DNA of 64,000 bases from Gammaproteobacteria bacterium (GCA_903970465.1 CAJCIO010000107.1:18707-82706), one strand, 5' to 3'; positions 17,552-28,736 are shown, counted from the first letter of the stretch. Program-made: numbers and translations. The notes: generated by a model from the sequence alone, not told the origin.

Positions 17552-18606
17552 CCGGCACCCCTATCCGCCTTGAAGGTTGCCGCAAGACCTTCACCAACGG
17601 CACCGTCGCACTGCACTCGCTGGACCTGGAAATACATCCCGGCGAAACCCTGGCCATCCTCGGCCCGTCGGGCTGCGGCAAGACCACCACCCTGCGCCTG
17701 ATCGCCGGCCTTGAGCGCCCCGACAGCGGCCGCGTACTGTTCGGCGAGCAAGACGTCACCGCCTTGCCCATCGAGCGTCGTGACGTGGGCATGGTGTTCC
17801 AGAACTACGCGCTGTTCCCCAATCTGGATGTCGCCGGCAACATCGTCTATGGCCTGAAGATTCGCGGCATCGCCAAGGCAGAACGCAATGCCCGCTGCGC
17901 TGAATTGCTGGAGCTGGTCGGCCTCAAGGATCTCGGCCGGCGCGCTATTCATGAATTGTCCGGCGGCCAGCGCCAGCGTGTCGCCCTCGCCCGCGCCCTG
18001 GCGCCGCGCCCACGGGTGCTGCTGCTCGACGAGCCCCTCGCCGCCCTTGATGCGCAACTGCGTGAGCGCCTGCGCAGCGAGCTGGATCAATTGCTGCGAC
18101 ACCTCGGTATCACTGCGGTATTCGTCACTCACGACCAGGGCGAAGCCATGGCCCTGGGGCATCGGATCCTGGTGATGGAGCAAGGCCGTATCGCCCAGCT
18201 GGCCACGCCGCAGACTATCTATCAGCAGCCGGCGAACACCTTTGTGGCCGGCTTCGTCGGCAACCTCAACGCTTTTACCGTGCTGGGGCGCAGCCAGGCG
18301 GGGCTCAAGGTCCAAGGTGGCGAGCTGCCGTGGAGCGCCGGCGACTTTCCCGACACCCTGTATTGCCGCCCTGAGCACCTGCACGTCGCGATCGGCAATG
18401 GCCATCTGCATGGGCGCTTGGTAGCGCAGTTCTTTCAGGGCGCCCATAGCCGCCTGCTGGTCGATGTCGGCGCAGCCCAGCCGGTGTTGGTCGATTGTGA
18501 TGAGGCGGCCAATCTTCAAGTCGGCGATGCCATCGCGCTGGGCATCGCACCTCGGCATCTGTTCCGGCTGAACCACGGCTCGGCCCGCAGCGAGGTGGTG
18601 GCATGA
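17548..18606 (+). CDS. ABC transporter ATP-binding subunit with TOBE domain
   Basis: A 352-residue ATPase with Walker A GPSGCGKT (about 38-45), the Q-loop F-Q-N-Y-A-L-F-P-N, signature L-S-G-G-Q-R-Q-R-V, Walker B L-L-L-D-E-P-L-A and H-loop V-T-H-D. A C-terminal TOBE region from about residue 240 (T-F-V-A-G-F-V-G-N-L-N onward) contains ligand-sensing beta strands, as in PotA/FbpC/UgpC types. Start and stop codons overlap both neighbours (ATGA), so permeases, ATPase and hydrolase are translated as a chain. Confidence 0.93.
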   Translation: MTGTPIRLEGCRKTFTNGTVALHSLDLEIHPGETLAILGPSGCGKTTTLRLIAGLERPDSGRVLFGEQDVTALPIERRDVGMVFQNYALFPNLDVAGNIVYGLKIRGIAKAERNARCAELLELVGLKDLGRRAIHELSGGQRQRVALARALAPRPRVLLLDEPLAALDAQLRERLRSELDQLLRHLGITAVFVTHDQGEAMALGHRILVMEQGRIAQLATPQTIYQQPANTFVAGFVGNLNAFTVLGRSQAGLKVQGGELPWSAGDFPDTLYCRPEHLHVAIGNGHLHGRLVAQFFQGAHSRLLVDVGAAQPVLVDCDEAANLQVGDAIALGIAPRHLFRLNHGSARSEVVA

Positions 18607-19433
18607 GCCAGCCTTTCCTGATTGCTCAGATCAGCGACCCGCACCTCAAGGCCGGCGGCAAGTTCAGCTATGGCGTGGTCGATACCCTCGGCGCCTTGCA
18701 GCGCATGGTCACGCATCTGAACGCCTGCGTGCCGCGCCCGGATGTGGTGGTAATAAGCGGTGACCTGGTGGATTTCGGCCGCGCCGATGAATATGCGGTA
18801 TTGGCGCCAGTGCTCGCAGGACTGGCCATGCCGTTTTACCTGGTGCCGGGTAACCACGATGATCGCGAGCAGATGCTGGCGGCGTTCGGCGGGCAGTCTT
18901 GCCTACCTGTTACCGGAGGCACGCTTGACTGGGTTGAAGAGGACTGGCCGGTACGCCTGATCGGCCTGGACTCCACCGTCCCCGGTGCTCACGGTGGCCA
19001 ATTGAGCGATGCACAACTGGAGTGGCTCGATCAACGCCTCGGCGAACGCCGCGACACGCCGACTGTTCTGATCCTGCATCACCCACCCTTCATTACTGGC
19101 ATCGGCCACATGGACCGCGAACCCTTCGCCAACGCCGCGGCGTTCGAGCGCGTAGTGGCGCGTCATCCGCAGGTCGAGCGCTTGTTGTGCGGGCACCTGC
19201 ATCGGCCGATTCAGCGGCGCTTCGGGGGCAGCCTGGTGAACGTATGCCCAGGGACTTCGCATCAGATCGTGCTGGATTTGCAGGCCGATGCTCCGGCACA
19301 TTTTGGCCTGGAACCCGCCGGGTATTTGTTGCACTGGTGGCATCCACAGGAGGGGTTGGTGACTCATGCCGGGGTGGTCGGGGAATATCCGGGGCCGTAT
19401 CCGTTTTACGATGCACGAGGGCTGATTGACTGA
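18603..19433 (+). CDS. GpdQ-like metallophosphodiesterase
   Basis: A 276-residue binuclear metallophosphatase. The metal-site motifs are complete: D12 and H14 (S-D-P-H), D54 (S-G-D-L-V), N84 and H85 (G-N-H-D-D), H159-H160 (H-H-P-P) and H198/H200 (C-G-H-L-H). The N-terminal S-Y-G-V-V-D-T and P-D-V-V-V-I-S-G-D-L-V segments are characteristic of glycerophosphodiesterase GpdQ. CpdA (cyclic-AMP phosphodiesterase) is related, but GpdQ fits better. There is no signal peptide, so it acts on cytoplasmic substrate after import. It is the last gene of the operon and overlaps the ATPase stop by 4 bases. Which diester is cleaved is inference. Confidence 0.9.
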   Translation: MSQPFLIAQISDPHLKAGGKFSYGVVDTLGALQRMVTHLNACVPRPDVVVISGDLVDFGRADEYAVLAPVLAGLAMPFYLVPGNHDDREQMLAAFGGQSCLPVTGGTLDWVEEDWPVRLIGLDSTVPGAHGGQLSDAQLEWLDQRLGERRDTPTVLILHHPPFITGIGHMDREPFANAAAFERVVARHPQVERLLCGHLHRPIQRRFGGSLVNVCPGTSHQIVLDLQADAPAHFGLEPAGYLLHWWHPQEGLVTHAGVVGEYPGPYPFYDARGLID

Positions 19434-19578
19434 TACAGAAATAAAAATTTACACCGTTACATTTCCATATCAAAAGGCAGTTATCAGGCAGCATTTCCCT
19501 CTGTACATCGACTGCAAGGGAATCGATTCTAGGGGCGTTTCAGGACTATAAAAACAATACCCAGAATGGAATTCTCCC

Positions 19579-20649
19579 ATGCAAGCGCATAAGGACGCGT
19601 CGGCATCCGCCGACCTTGAATATGAACTACTGCCTTTCTCGCCCACTCAAGCGGCGCTGCTGGCTGATGGCGCCGACAGCATTGCCGCCGCCGGAGGGCC
19701 CGAGTTGCCAGGGGCCGCTGCTCGTGCAAGCGCAGCGGCACTGCGGATATATCGCAGCTTCAACGCGACCCAGCGCGACATCTTGCGGCGCTATTCGGAC
19801 GGTCATCTCGCTGTGCTGGAATGCTCTGGACTGCTGCGTCCCCAGGAGGATCCACCCCCTAGCGATTTACCATTGCAGCAGGTACTGGAAAACGCCCCTG
19901 AATGCCTACACCTCGCGGGGCGTAATCAAATACTGCTGCACCTGGTAAAGCATCGGGCATTTGCCTACGACATGGACAACGACGCTCGGCTGATTCGTCT
20001 GGTCGGCAATTTCTGCGGCGGGGGGCTGCTACCCCGCGCAGACGAACACTCGGACAACAGCGTCGAACTCAGTTCACATGCAGGCCTGCCGCTGGGCCCT
20101 CACACCGAGGCGCCCTATCATTGCGCGGTCGAGCCGCTCGACGGGCATTCTCCTGCACCCTCCACGCTGATCCTGACGGCGCGCTGGAACCCTTTGGACG
20201 AGCCCACCTGCATTATTCCCATGACCCCAGTCATCGACCGCATCGGTGCCAGGGCGGCATTGGCATTGACCTCAGCGTCCTTCGATTACACCCGCAGCGA
20301 CTCTTTCGTTGCTGGCACCGGTGCCAGTGGCCGGGGCGTCTCCATTCTGCAGTTCGATGCCAATGGCGGCTATGCGCTGCGCTACAACAGTTACCGCTAC
20401 TCTCTGAACGAAAACGCCAGCCCGGCGGCAATCGCCGCCTTTCAAGCGCTGAACACTCAGGTGCGCTGCGGTGAAGTCATCAAGATCACCCTGACTCCAG
20501 GCAACGCGCTATTGATCAACAACTATCGGGCGCTGCACTGCCGAGACATCATCCGCGACAACCGCCGCCTGTTGATTCGCTTGTTCGGCTACTCACGCTT
20601 CGTCTCCCCCATCGTCCTCAATGAAGACCCTTTGAAGGTCAAGGGCTGA
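19579..20649 (+). CDS. clavaminate-synthase/TauD-like Fe(II)/2-oxoglutarate oxygenase
   Basis: A 356-residue protein with the double-stranded beta-helix iron site: H175-T-E177 (in G-P-H-T-E-A), distal H320 (in Y-R-A-L-H-C-R) and a 2-oxoglutarate-binding arginine at R334 exactly 14 residues later (R-R-L-L-I-R). This pattern and the H-T-E rather than H-x-D resemble clavaminate synthase, the arginine hydroxylases VioC/OrfP and related TauD-like enzymes. The first 115 residues are an extra helical part, also as in that group. The substrate is unknown; a free or carrier-bound amino acid is likely, a sulfonate is possible. The AT-rich upstream gap (19434-19578) is where its promoter would lie. It is probably co-transcribed with the exporter gene 24 bases downstream. 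Confidence 0.8.
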   Translation: MQAHKDASASADLEYELLPFSPTQAALLADGADSIAAAGGPELPGAAARASAAALRIYRSFNATQRDILRRYSDGHLAVLECSGLLRPQEDPPPSDLPLQQVLENAPECLHLAGRNQILLHLVKHRAFAYDMDNDARLIRLVGNFCGGGLLPRADEHSDNSVELSSHAGLPLGPHTEAPYHCAVEPLDGHSPAPSTLILTARWNPLDEPTCIIPMTPVIDRIGARAALALTSASFDYTRSDSFVAGTGASGRGVSILQFDANGGYALRYNSYRYSLNENASPAAIAAFQALNTQVRCGEVIKITLTPGNALLINNYRALHCRDIIRDNRRLLIRLFGYSRFVSPIVLNEDPLKVKG

Positions 20650-20673
20650 GGACTCACGCAAGGAAATCCGCTG

Positions 20674-21456
20674 TTGGAAATCGAACTCTCGCTGATCCTG
20701 ATCATGGCCGGCGTCGCGTTGCTGGCCGGCTTTTTCGACGCTATCGCAGGGGGTGGCGGGCTGATCACCCTGCCCGCGCTGCTACTGGCAGGTATCGACC
20801 CGCTGGTTGCCATCGCCACCAACAAATTCCAGGCGGCTTCGGCGACGGTGTCGGCTACCGCTGCCTTTGCCCGCAAAGGGATGATCGAGTGGCGCAGCGG
20901 CTTGCCCATGGCAGCCATGGCGTTTGTTGGCGGGGCACTGGGAGCGTTGTCGGTCAACCTGATCCCCCGGGCTGTATTGGAGGCGCTGGTACCGGTGCTT
21001 TTGATCGGCGTTGCGGTGTACTTCGCCCTCAGCCCCAAACTCAATAACGATGAACGCCGCGCCAAGCTGCCGGTCGTGGTGTTCTGCTTGACCCTGGCAC
21101 CATTGATCGGCTTCTACGATGGCGTGTTCGGCCCAGGCGTGGGGTCGTTCTTCATGGTCGCGTTCGTATTGGTGATGGGCCAAGGCATACTGCGCGCAGT
21201 GTGCAACAGCAAGCTGCTCAATGCCTCTTGCAATCTGGGCTCGCTGACGGTGTTCGCGATGATGGGCAACATTCTGTTGCCCTTGGCGCTGGCAATGGCC
21301 GTGGGCGCGTTCGTGGGCGCACAACTGGGTGCGCGATGTGCAGTGCGCTTTGGTCCGCGACTGATCAAACCCTTGTTGATCGGCGTGTGCTGCCTGATGG
21401 CGGGCAAGCTGTTATTGGCTCCTGGGGGCCTTTGGCATGGATTGCTATTGGACTGA
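20674..21456 (+). CDS. TSUP-family (TauE/SafE) membrane transporter
   Basis: A 260-residue membrane protein with about eight segments in two homologous halves. The glycine-rich motif F-F-D-A-I-A-G-G-G-G-L-I-T-L-P near residues 21-35 is the hallmark of the TSUP/YfcA family; the second half has F-Y-D-G-V-F-G-P-G-V-G-S-F. A TTG start at 20674 is chosen because an AAGGAAAT ribosome site lies about 9 bases upstream and the first helix starts there. Family members export sulfite, sulfoacetate or other sulfur-containing organic anions. It follows the oxygenase by 24 bases. Confidence 0.88.
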   Translation: MEIELSLILIMAGVALLAGFFDAIAGGGGLITLPALLLAGIDPLVAIATNKFQAASATVSATAAFARKGMIEWRSGLPMAAMAFVGGALGALSVNLIPRAVLEALVPVLLIGVAVYFALSPKLNNDERRAKLPVVVFCLTLAPLIGFYDGVFGPGVGSFFMVAFVLVMGQGILRAVCNSKLLNASCNLGSLTVFAMMGNILLPLALAMAVGAFVGAQLGARCAVRFGPRLIKPLLIGVCCLMAGKLLLAPGGLWHGLLLD

Positions 21457-21519
21457 GCAGATTCGTCTCTGTGCCCTACACTCTGCGGCTGAACAACATC
21501 ACGACTCGGAGCGACAACA

Positions 21520-22014
21520 ATGGATATAAGAGAAGACCTGAGACGTATCGCCCTGCAGGAGCAGACCATCAGGTTCGAGCATTTCGACAAGGCCACCGCC
21601 TGGGAGCTGGGCAGTCGACTGAAACTCGCATGTGAGGCGCGGGAAGCCGCAGCCACCATCGAGGTGCGGATCGCCCGCGACACGGTGTTCTTGTACGCCA
21701 TGCCGGGCACCGTAGCGGTGAATGCCGAATGGGCTCGGCGCAAGCGCAATGTCACGGAATTACTGGAGCAGAGTTCCTATGGGGTTGGCCTGACACTGGA
21801 GCGGGATGGGCAGACGTTGCAGGACCCTTCAGGTTTGCCACTGGCCGATTTTGTGCCCCATGGCGGGTGTTTTCCGATCGCGCTGCGCAAGGGTGGCTTT
21901 ATTGGTGCGGTGACGGTTTCAGGGCTGCCGCAGCGTGAAGATCATGCGCTGGTGGTGCAGGTGCTGGCACAGATGTGCGGGGTCGAGCTGGAGGGGTTAG
22001 CGCTGGACGAGTGA
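21520..22014 (+). CDS. UPF0303/GlcG-HbpS-like protein
   Basis: A 164-residue cytoplasmic protein of the GlcG/HbpS fold. The N-terminal helices lead to the segment I-R-F-E-H-F-D-K-A-T-A-W-E-L-G, and the centre contains F-V-P-H-G-G-C-F-P-I, the UPF0303 motif. HbpS-fold proteins can bind heme or sense redox; heme binding has not been shown for this subfamily in general. It starts 63 bases after the transporter on the same strand, so it may be read through, but the link is not established. Confidence 0.8.
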   Translation: MDIREDLRRIALQEQTIRFEHFDKATAWELGSRLKLACEAREAAATIEVRIARDTVFLYAMPGTVAVNAEWARRKRNVTELLEQSSYGVGLTLERDGQTLQDPSGLPLADFVPHGGCFPIALRKGGFIGAVTVSGLPQREDHALVVQVLAQMCGVELEGLALDE

Positions 22015-22103
22015 GGTACCAGGGACTCCCTGGTCGCGCTCATCCGCGATCAGGCTTGCTAAGCTGTAGGAATTTGGCCGCTACCACGCTTCAGGAGTAG
22101 TGC

Positions 22104-22712
22104 ATGCAAAGGATCAGCAATATTCGTTCGCTACAGGCGTCCATTGAAAGTGGCGCCCATCCAGACTATCTGTTTTTCTGGGGCCACACGCCCCGCCACC
22201 CCAATGCTGTGGACCGTAGCTGCCTGAGCCAGTGGTATCCGGCGAGCTTTACCGTGGACGGCAACGAGTACGTCACGGCCGAGCATTACATGATGGCCGA
22301 AAAGGCCCGCCTGTTTGGCGACCTTGAGCTGGCCGAACGAATCATCCGGATAGAAACGCCCGCGCAGGCGAAACAGCTGGGCCGCGAGGTCGGAGACTTC
22401 GATCAGCAACGCTGGGAAGAGGCACGTTGCGAAATCGTTTTCGCCGCCAACCTGGCCAAGTTCGAGCAAAATCTGGGGTGCCGAGCGTTCCTGCTGGCGA
22501 GCCATGATCGGGTGTTGGTGGAGGCCAGTCCGGTAGACAACATCTGGGGCATCGGCCTGGCGATGGACGATCCTCGCGCCGAGTCGCCGGGCGAGTGGCT
22601 GGGCTTGAATCTGCTGGGATTCGCACTGATGCGAGTACGGGAAAGGCTGCATGATCTGCAACAATCAGGGGTGGCAGCGCTCGACGCTGAACACTCCGAT
22701 ATGCCGACCTGA
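22104..22712 (+). CDS. NADAR-family protein (YbiA-like N-glycosidase)
   Basis: A 202-residue protein with NADAR motifs: Y-L-F-F-W-G-H, the Q-W-Y segment, E-Y-V-T-A-E-H-Y-M-M-A-E-K-A near 53-66, and V-E-A-S-P-V-D-N-I-W-G-I-G-L near 140-153. NADAR enzymes cleave N-glycosidic bonds; YbiA acts on damaged riboflavin intermediates, and others remove ADP-ribose from modified bases. An AGGAG ribosome site precedes the ATG (CAGGAGTAGTGC). The C-terminal extension after about residue 180 is not part of the core. It is followed at once by a pseudogene. Confidence 0.88.
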   Translation: MQRISNIRSLQASIESGAHPDYLFFWGHTPRHPNAVDRSCLSQWYPASFTVDGNEYVTAEHYMMAEKARLFGDLELAERIIRIETPAQAKQLGREVGDFDQQRWEEARCEIVFAANLAKFEQNLGCRAFLLASHDRVLVEASPVDNIWGIGLAMDDPRAESPGEWLGLNLLGFALMRVRERLHDLQQSGVAALDAEHSDMPT

Positions 22713-22714
22713 CC

Positions 22715-23050
22715 GTGTACCCCGGCGTTATCGAACTATCCCGAGACGGCAAGACCCTGTGCGGGACCATCCCAACCGACATCAATACCTACAGCCTGCC
22801 GAGCGCGCTGTTGAGTGCCCCTGAGCAACGTGAGGCGCAACTGACCAAAGCCGTGCACTTTGCGGCGGATCGCAGTCGATGAGCACGGCACTCTGTATTA
22901 CGGCGATGCCTCGCACCATGCCATTGTCGCCAAGGACACCAAGGGGCAATTCAGCCTGGCGGCCCGAGCCCCTCGGTTGATCCGGTCGGATGGACCGGGA
23001 TGGGTATCTGTACATGAGCATCGGTCAGTGGCAACGGGCGCATCTAGCAG
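22715..23050 (+). pseudogene. frameshifted remnant of a yellow/major-royal-jelly-like (MRJP/SMP-30 type) beta-propeller gene
   Basis: Three reading frames in sequence give one continuous protein pattern. Frame 1 (22715-22879) gives V-Y-P-G-V-I-E-L-S and Y-S-L-P-S-A-L-L. Frame 2 (from about 22866) gives D-E-H-G-T-L-Y-Y-G-D-A-S-H-H-A-I-V and L-I-R-S-D-G. Frame 3 (from about 22990) gives M-D-R-D-G-Y-L-Y-M-S-I-G-Q-W-Q-R. The pattern fits the C-terminal blades of bacterial MRJP proteins. No start or upstream half is present, and two frameshifts break it, so it is inactive. This covers the 409-base stretch between the NADAR gene and ssb, together with the terminator at 23062. Confidence 0.65.
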
Positions 23051-23061
23051 ACCGCATAACC

Positions 23062-23094
23062 AAAAAACCCGCAGAGGCCATCTGCGGGTTTTTT
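23062..23094. terminator. bidirectional terminator after ssb
   Basis: A perfect 14-bp stem AAAAAACCCGCAGA/TCTGCGGGTTTTTT with a GGCCA loop. A and T tracts on the two sides allow termination of ssb (minus strand) and of rightward transcription. Confidence 0.92.
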
Positions 23095-23121
23095 GTTCAA
23101 ACGGCTAGAGCGTTGAATTCC

Positions 23122-23649
23122 TTAGAACGGAATATCATCATCAAAGCTGTCAAAATCCGGAGCCGGCTGCGGCGCGGACTGCTGTGGCGCAGGTGCCGAA
23201 CGCGACTGCTGCGGCGCGGACGACTGCTGCGGGCGCGGGGCCTGCTGACGAGGGGCCGACTGCTGATAGTTGTTGCCGCCGCCCTGAGCGCCTTGGTCGC
23301 CCTGTGGACGGCCGCCCAGCAGTTGCATGGTGCCCTGCATGTCGACGACGATTTCAGTGGTGTAGCGCTTGATACCGTCTTTTTCCCACTCGCGGGTCTG
23401 CAGCTTGCCTTCGATGTAGACCTGCGAACCCTTGCGCAGGTATTCGCCGGCGATCTCGGCTACCTTGCCGAACATCGATACGCGGTGCCACTCGGTCTTC
23501 TCGACCTTCTGACCCGACTGCTTGTCGGTCCACTGCTCGCTGGTGGCCAGGCTCAGGTTGGTCACCGCGTTGCCGTTAGGCAGGTAACGAACTTCAGGAT
23601 CCTGACCGCAGGTACCGACCAATATGACTTTGTTAACCCCACGGGCCAT
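23122..23649 (-). CDS. ssb: single-stranded DNA-binding protein
   Basis: A 175-residue SSB. The OB-fold domain (about 1-110) begins [23 protein letters not shown] Gln/Pro/Gly-rich flexible linker follows (about 115-160). The acidic C-terminal tip [11 protein letters not shown] docks many repair and replication enzymes. It coats single-stranded DNA in replication, recombination and repair. It starts 9 bases after the MFS gene on the same strand. The neighbourhood (ssb-MFS-uvrA) is standard for Pseudomonas. Confidence 0.97.
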   Translation of the reverse strand: MARGVNKVILVGTCGQDPEVRYLPNGNAVTNLSLATSEQWTDKQSGQKVEKTEWHRVSMFGKVAEIAGEYLRKGSQVYIEGKLQTREWEKDGIKRYTTEIVVDMQGTMQLLGGRPQGDQGAQGGGNNYQQSAPRQQAPRPQQSSAPQQSRSAPAPQQSAPQPAPDFDSFDDDIPF

Positions 23650-23658
23650 AACGTTCTC

Positions 23659-25053
23659 CTAGGCTTCGCTCGCCGCCGAGGCCGGGTTGACCAGGCGCTC
23701 CAGAGACGGGCGATCCAAAATTTCTGTGTCCAATTTGATGTAGATGGCAGCTTCTTCTGCCACCACTACGGCATCCGTCACTCCCGGAACTGCCTTGAGG
23801 CGTTCGCTCAGGCCGGTTTCACGCAGCGCCTCGGGCGACAACGGCAGACGCAGGCTCGTGACGTATGGTGGTTCGCGCATAGTAACAGCTATGGCCAACC
23901 AAATCGCCAGCAGCCCAGCGCATCCCAGAAATACAACACCCAAACCGCCGTGCTGAAACAGGAAACCACCGAGAATACCGCCCATCGCCGCACCCAGAAA
24001 CTGACTGGTGGAGTACACGCCCATGGCTGTGCCTTTGCCACCTGCCGGAGACACCTTGCTGATGAGTGAAGGCAGCGAGGCCTCAAGCAGGTTGAAGGCG
24101 GTGAAAAAGACCACCGTCCCCACCACCAGTTCCGCAAGGCTGTGACCCCACTCCCAGAAAAACAACTCTGTGAGCATGAGCACGGCAATCGCCCCGGAGA
24201 GGACTTGCTTCATCTTGCGCTTTTTTTCGCTGTAGATAATGAACGGAATCATTGCAAAAAACGAAATCACCAGCGCGGTCAGGTACACCCACCAATGCTG
24301 TTCCTTGGGCAATCCGGCGCGCTGTACAAGGGCTAGCGGCAGCGCCACGAAGCTGGCCATCAGTACCGAGTGCAACACGAAGATACCAATATCCAGGCGC
24401 AGCAGATCGGGATGCCTCAAGGTAGCCCCCAGCGCCTGCTTGGCCACCCCCGATTCGCGGTGGGTAAAGTGGTGGGACGCCGAGGGCACGACGAAACGCA
24501 CCAGCAGTACACCGACCATGGCCAGCACCGCCGTGGCGATGAACAAGCCCGACAAGCCGAACGCACGGGTGACCAGCGGGCCGACCACCATGGCCACAGC
24601 AAAGGACACGCCGATGCTCATGCCGATGGTGGCCATGGCCTTGGTACGGTGCTGCTCGCGGGTCAGGTCCGACAACAGGGCCATCACTGCGGCCGAGATG
24701 GCTCCTGCGCCTTGCAGGATGCGCCCGGCAATCACACCCCAGATGGAGTCGGCCTGAGCGGCGAGCAGGCTGCCGAGGGCGAAGATCACCAGTCCGACAT
24801 AGATCACCGGCCGGCGGCCGATGCGGTCGGAGATGATCCCGAAGGGAATCTGCAGCACGGCCTGGGTCAAGCCGTAGGCACCAATGGCCAGGCCGATCAG
24901 CGCTGGGGTGGCACCGGCCAGGTCCATGCCATAGGTAGCCAGGACCGGCAACACCATGAACATGCCCAGCATACGAAATGCGAACACCAGGGCCAGCCCA
25001 CCCGCCGCGCGGGTTTCACTGCCACTCATGCGATCGCTCTGTGAATCGTGCAT
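23659..25053 (-). CDS. major facilitator superfamily transporter
   Basis: A 464-residue inner-membrane protein with twelve predicted segments. The first half contains the MFS loop motif G-I-I-S-D-R-I-G-R-R-P-V, and the second half has the related S-E-K-K-R-K-M-K loop. A cytoplasmic C-terminal tail (about 395-464) contains a ferredoxin-like segment, A-V-P-G-V-T-D-A-V-V-V, which is unusual for simple MFS exporters. It is conserved between ssb and uvrA in pseudomonads. The substrate is unknown; drug-efflux-like similarity is general. It is transcribed divergently from uvrA. Confidence 0.9.
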   Translation of the reverse strand: MHDSQSDRMSGSETRAAGGLALVFAFRMLGMFMVLPVLATYGMDLAGATPALIGLAIGAYGLTQAVLQIPFGIISDRIGRRPVIYVGLVIFALGSLLAAQADSIWGVIAGRILQGAGAISAAVMALLSDLTREQHRTKAMATIGMSIGVSFAVAMVVGPLVTRAFGLSGLFIATAVLAMVGVLLVRFVVPSASHHFTHRESGVAKQALGATLRHPDLLRLDIGIFVLHSVLMASFVALPLALVQRAGLPKEQHWWVYLTALVISFFAMIPFIIYSEKKRKMKQVLSGAIAVLMLTELFFWEWGHSLAELVVGTVVFFTAFNLLEASLPSLISKVSPAGGKGTAMGVYSTSQFLGAAMGGILGGFLFQHGGLGVVFLGCAGLLAIWLAIAVTMREPPYVTSLRLPLSPEALRETGLSERLKAVPGVTDAVVVAEEAAIYIKLDTEILDRPSLERLVNPASAASEA

Positions 25054-25233
25054 GGATAAACCTCGTGTGAACCGGCGGCGATTCTACCAGTCCCACAGTT
25101 TTACGGCACATACGGCGACGCTATGCCGCGTATGTTCATGTTCCTTCATGTTCATCCGATGCCACCTTGAAGTGCAGTGAGCGGGTCTAGGCCCGTATAC
25201 TCTTCTGTTTACCGCCTGCCGCGCGAGGCCGCC

Positions 25234-28068
<2,835 letters not shown>

Positions 28069-28084
28069 GTGTGAATCCTTGGTA

Positions 28085-28183
28085 GCGATGGTGTTTACAC
28101 CATCGCTTTCGCGAGCAAGCTTTGCTCCTACAGCGTTGATCGGACTGAAGTCCTGCACCTGTAGGAGCAAGGCTTGCCCGCAG
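28085..28183. repeat. REP/REPIN-type repeat with adjoining palindrome
   Basis: The perfect hairpin GCGATGGTGT-TT-ACACCATCGC (28085-28106) runs into a REP pair: arm 28108-28133 (GCGAGCAAGCTTTGCTCC within) and arm 28159-28181 (GTAGGAGCAAGGCTTGCCCG within). It has the same family core as the units at 3686-3760 and 63771-63841. Confidence 0.75.
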
Positions 28184-28220
28184 AGAGGTCGGCCTGAACA
28201 CCACCTATCGCTGTAAAAGC

Positions 28221-28256
28221 AAAAAGCCCCGGGCACGCAAGTGGCCGGGGCTTTTT
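28221..28256. terminator. bidirectional terminator between uvrA and the ferritin gene
   Basis: Outer stem AAAAAGCCCCGG/CCGGGGCTTTTT with an inner CAC-GCAA-GTG stem and T/A tracts on both sides. It serves the convergent uvrA and ferritin genes. Confidence 0.9.
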
Positions 28257-28271
28257 CAATCGGATCAGGAA

Positions 28272-28736
28272 TCAGAACTGCGATTGCAGGTAATTTTCCA
28301 GGCCGATGTTCTTGATCAGTCCCTGCTGCTTCTCTAGCCAGTAGGTGTGATCTTCTTCGGTGTCCGACAACTGCACGCGCAGGATGTCGCGAGTGACATA
28401 GTCGCGGTGCTGTTCACACAAAGCGATTCCTGTGCACAACGCGGCACGCACCTTGTATTCCAGGCGCAGGTCGGCGGCGATCATTTCCGGCACTGTAGTA
28501 CCGATCTCGAGATCGTCCGGGCGCATGCGCGGAGTGCCTTCGAGCATCAGGATACGGCGCATCAAGGCGTCGGCATGACCCGCCTCTTCTTCCATCTCGT
28601 GGTTGATTCGCTCGTAGAGCTTGGTGAAACCCCAATCTTCATACATCCGCGAATGGATGAAGTACTGATCACGCGCGGCCAACTCACCGGTCAAAAGCGT
28701 GTTGAGGTAATCAATAACGTCCGGGTGACCTTGCAT
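28272..28736 (-). CDS. ftnA: bacterial ferritin (FtnA type, often labelled BfrA)
   Basis: A 154-residue iron-storage protein. Ferroxidase ligands are in place: E18, E51, H54, a Glu near 93, and E-x-x-H near the C-terminal third (T-E-E-D-H). The heme-binding Met52 of true bacterioferritin is Ala here (E51-A-G-H54), as in the P. aeruginosa protein that was reassigned from bacterioferritin A to ferritin FtnA. It oxidises and stores Fe(III) inside a 24-subunit shell. The ATG at 28736 gives the family start M-Q-G-H-P; an in-frame extension upstream is unrelated. It lies after katA on the same strand, so iron storage and peroxide removal are neighbours. Confidence 0.93.
   Translation of the reverse strand: MQGHPDVIDYLNTLLTGELAARDQYFIHSRMYEDWGFTKLYERINHEMEEEAGHADALMRRILMLEGTPRMRPDDLEIGTTVPEMIAADLRLEYKVRAALCTGIALCEQHRDYVTRDILRVQLSDTEEDHTYWLEKQQGLIKNIGLENYLQSQF

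Noticed and set aside
25054..25233. A LexA box before uvrA
   Set aside because: I searched for CTG-N10-CAG type sites in the gap and saw none convincing; a CATACG/CGTATG inverted repeat is present but unrelated.
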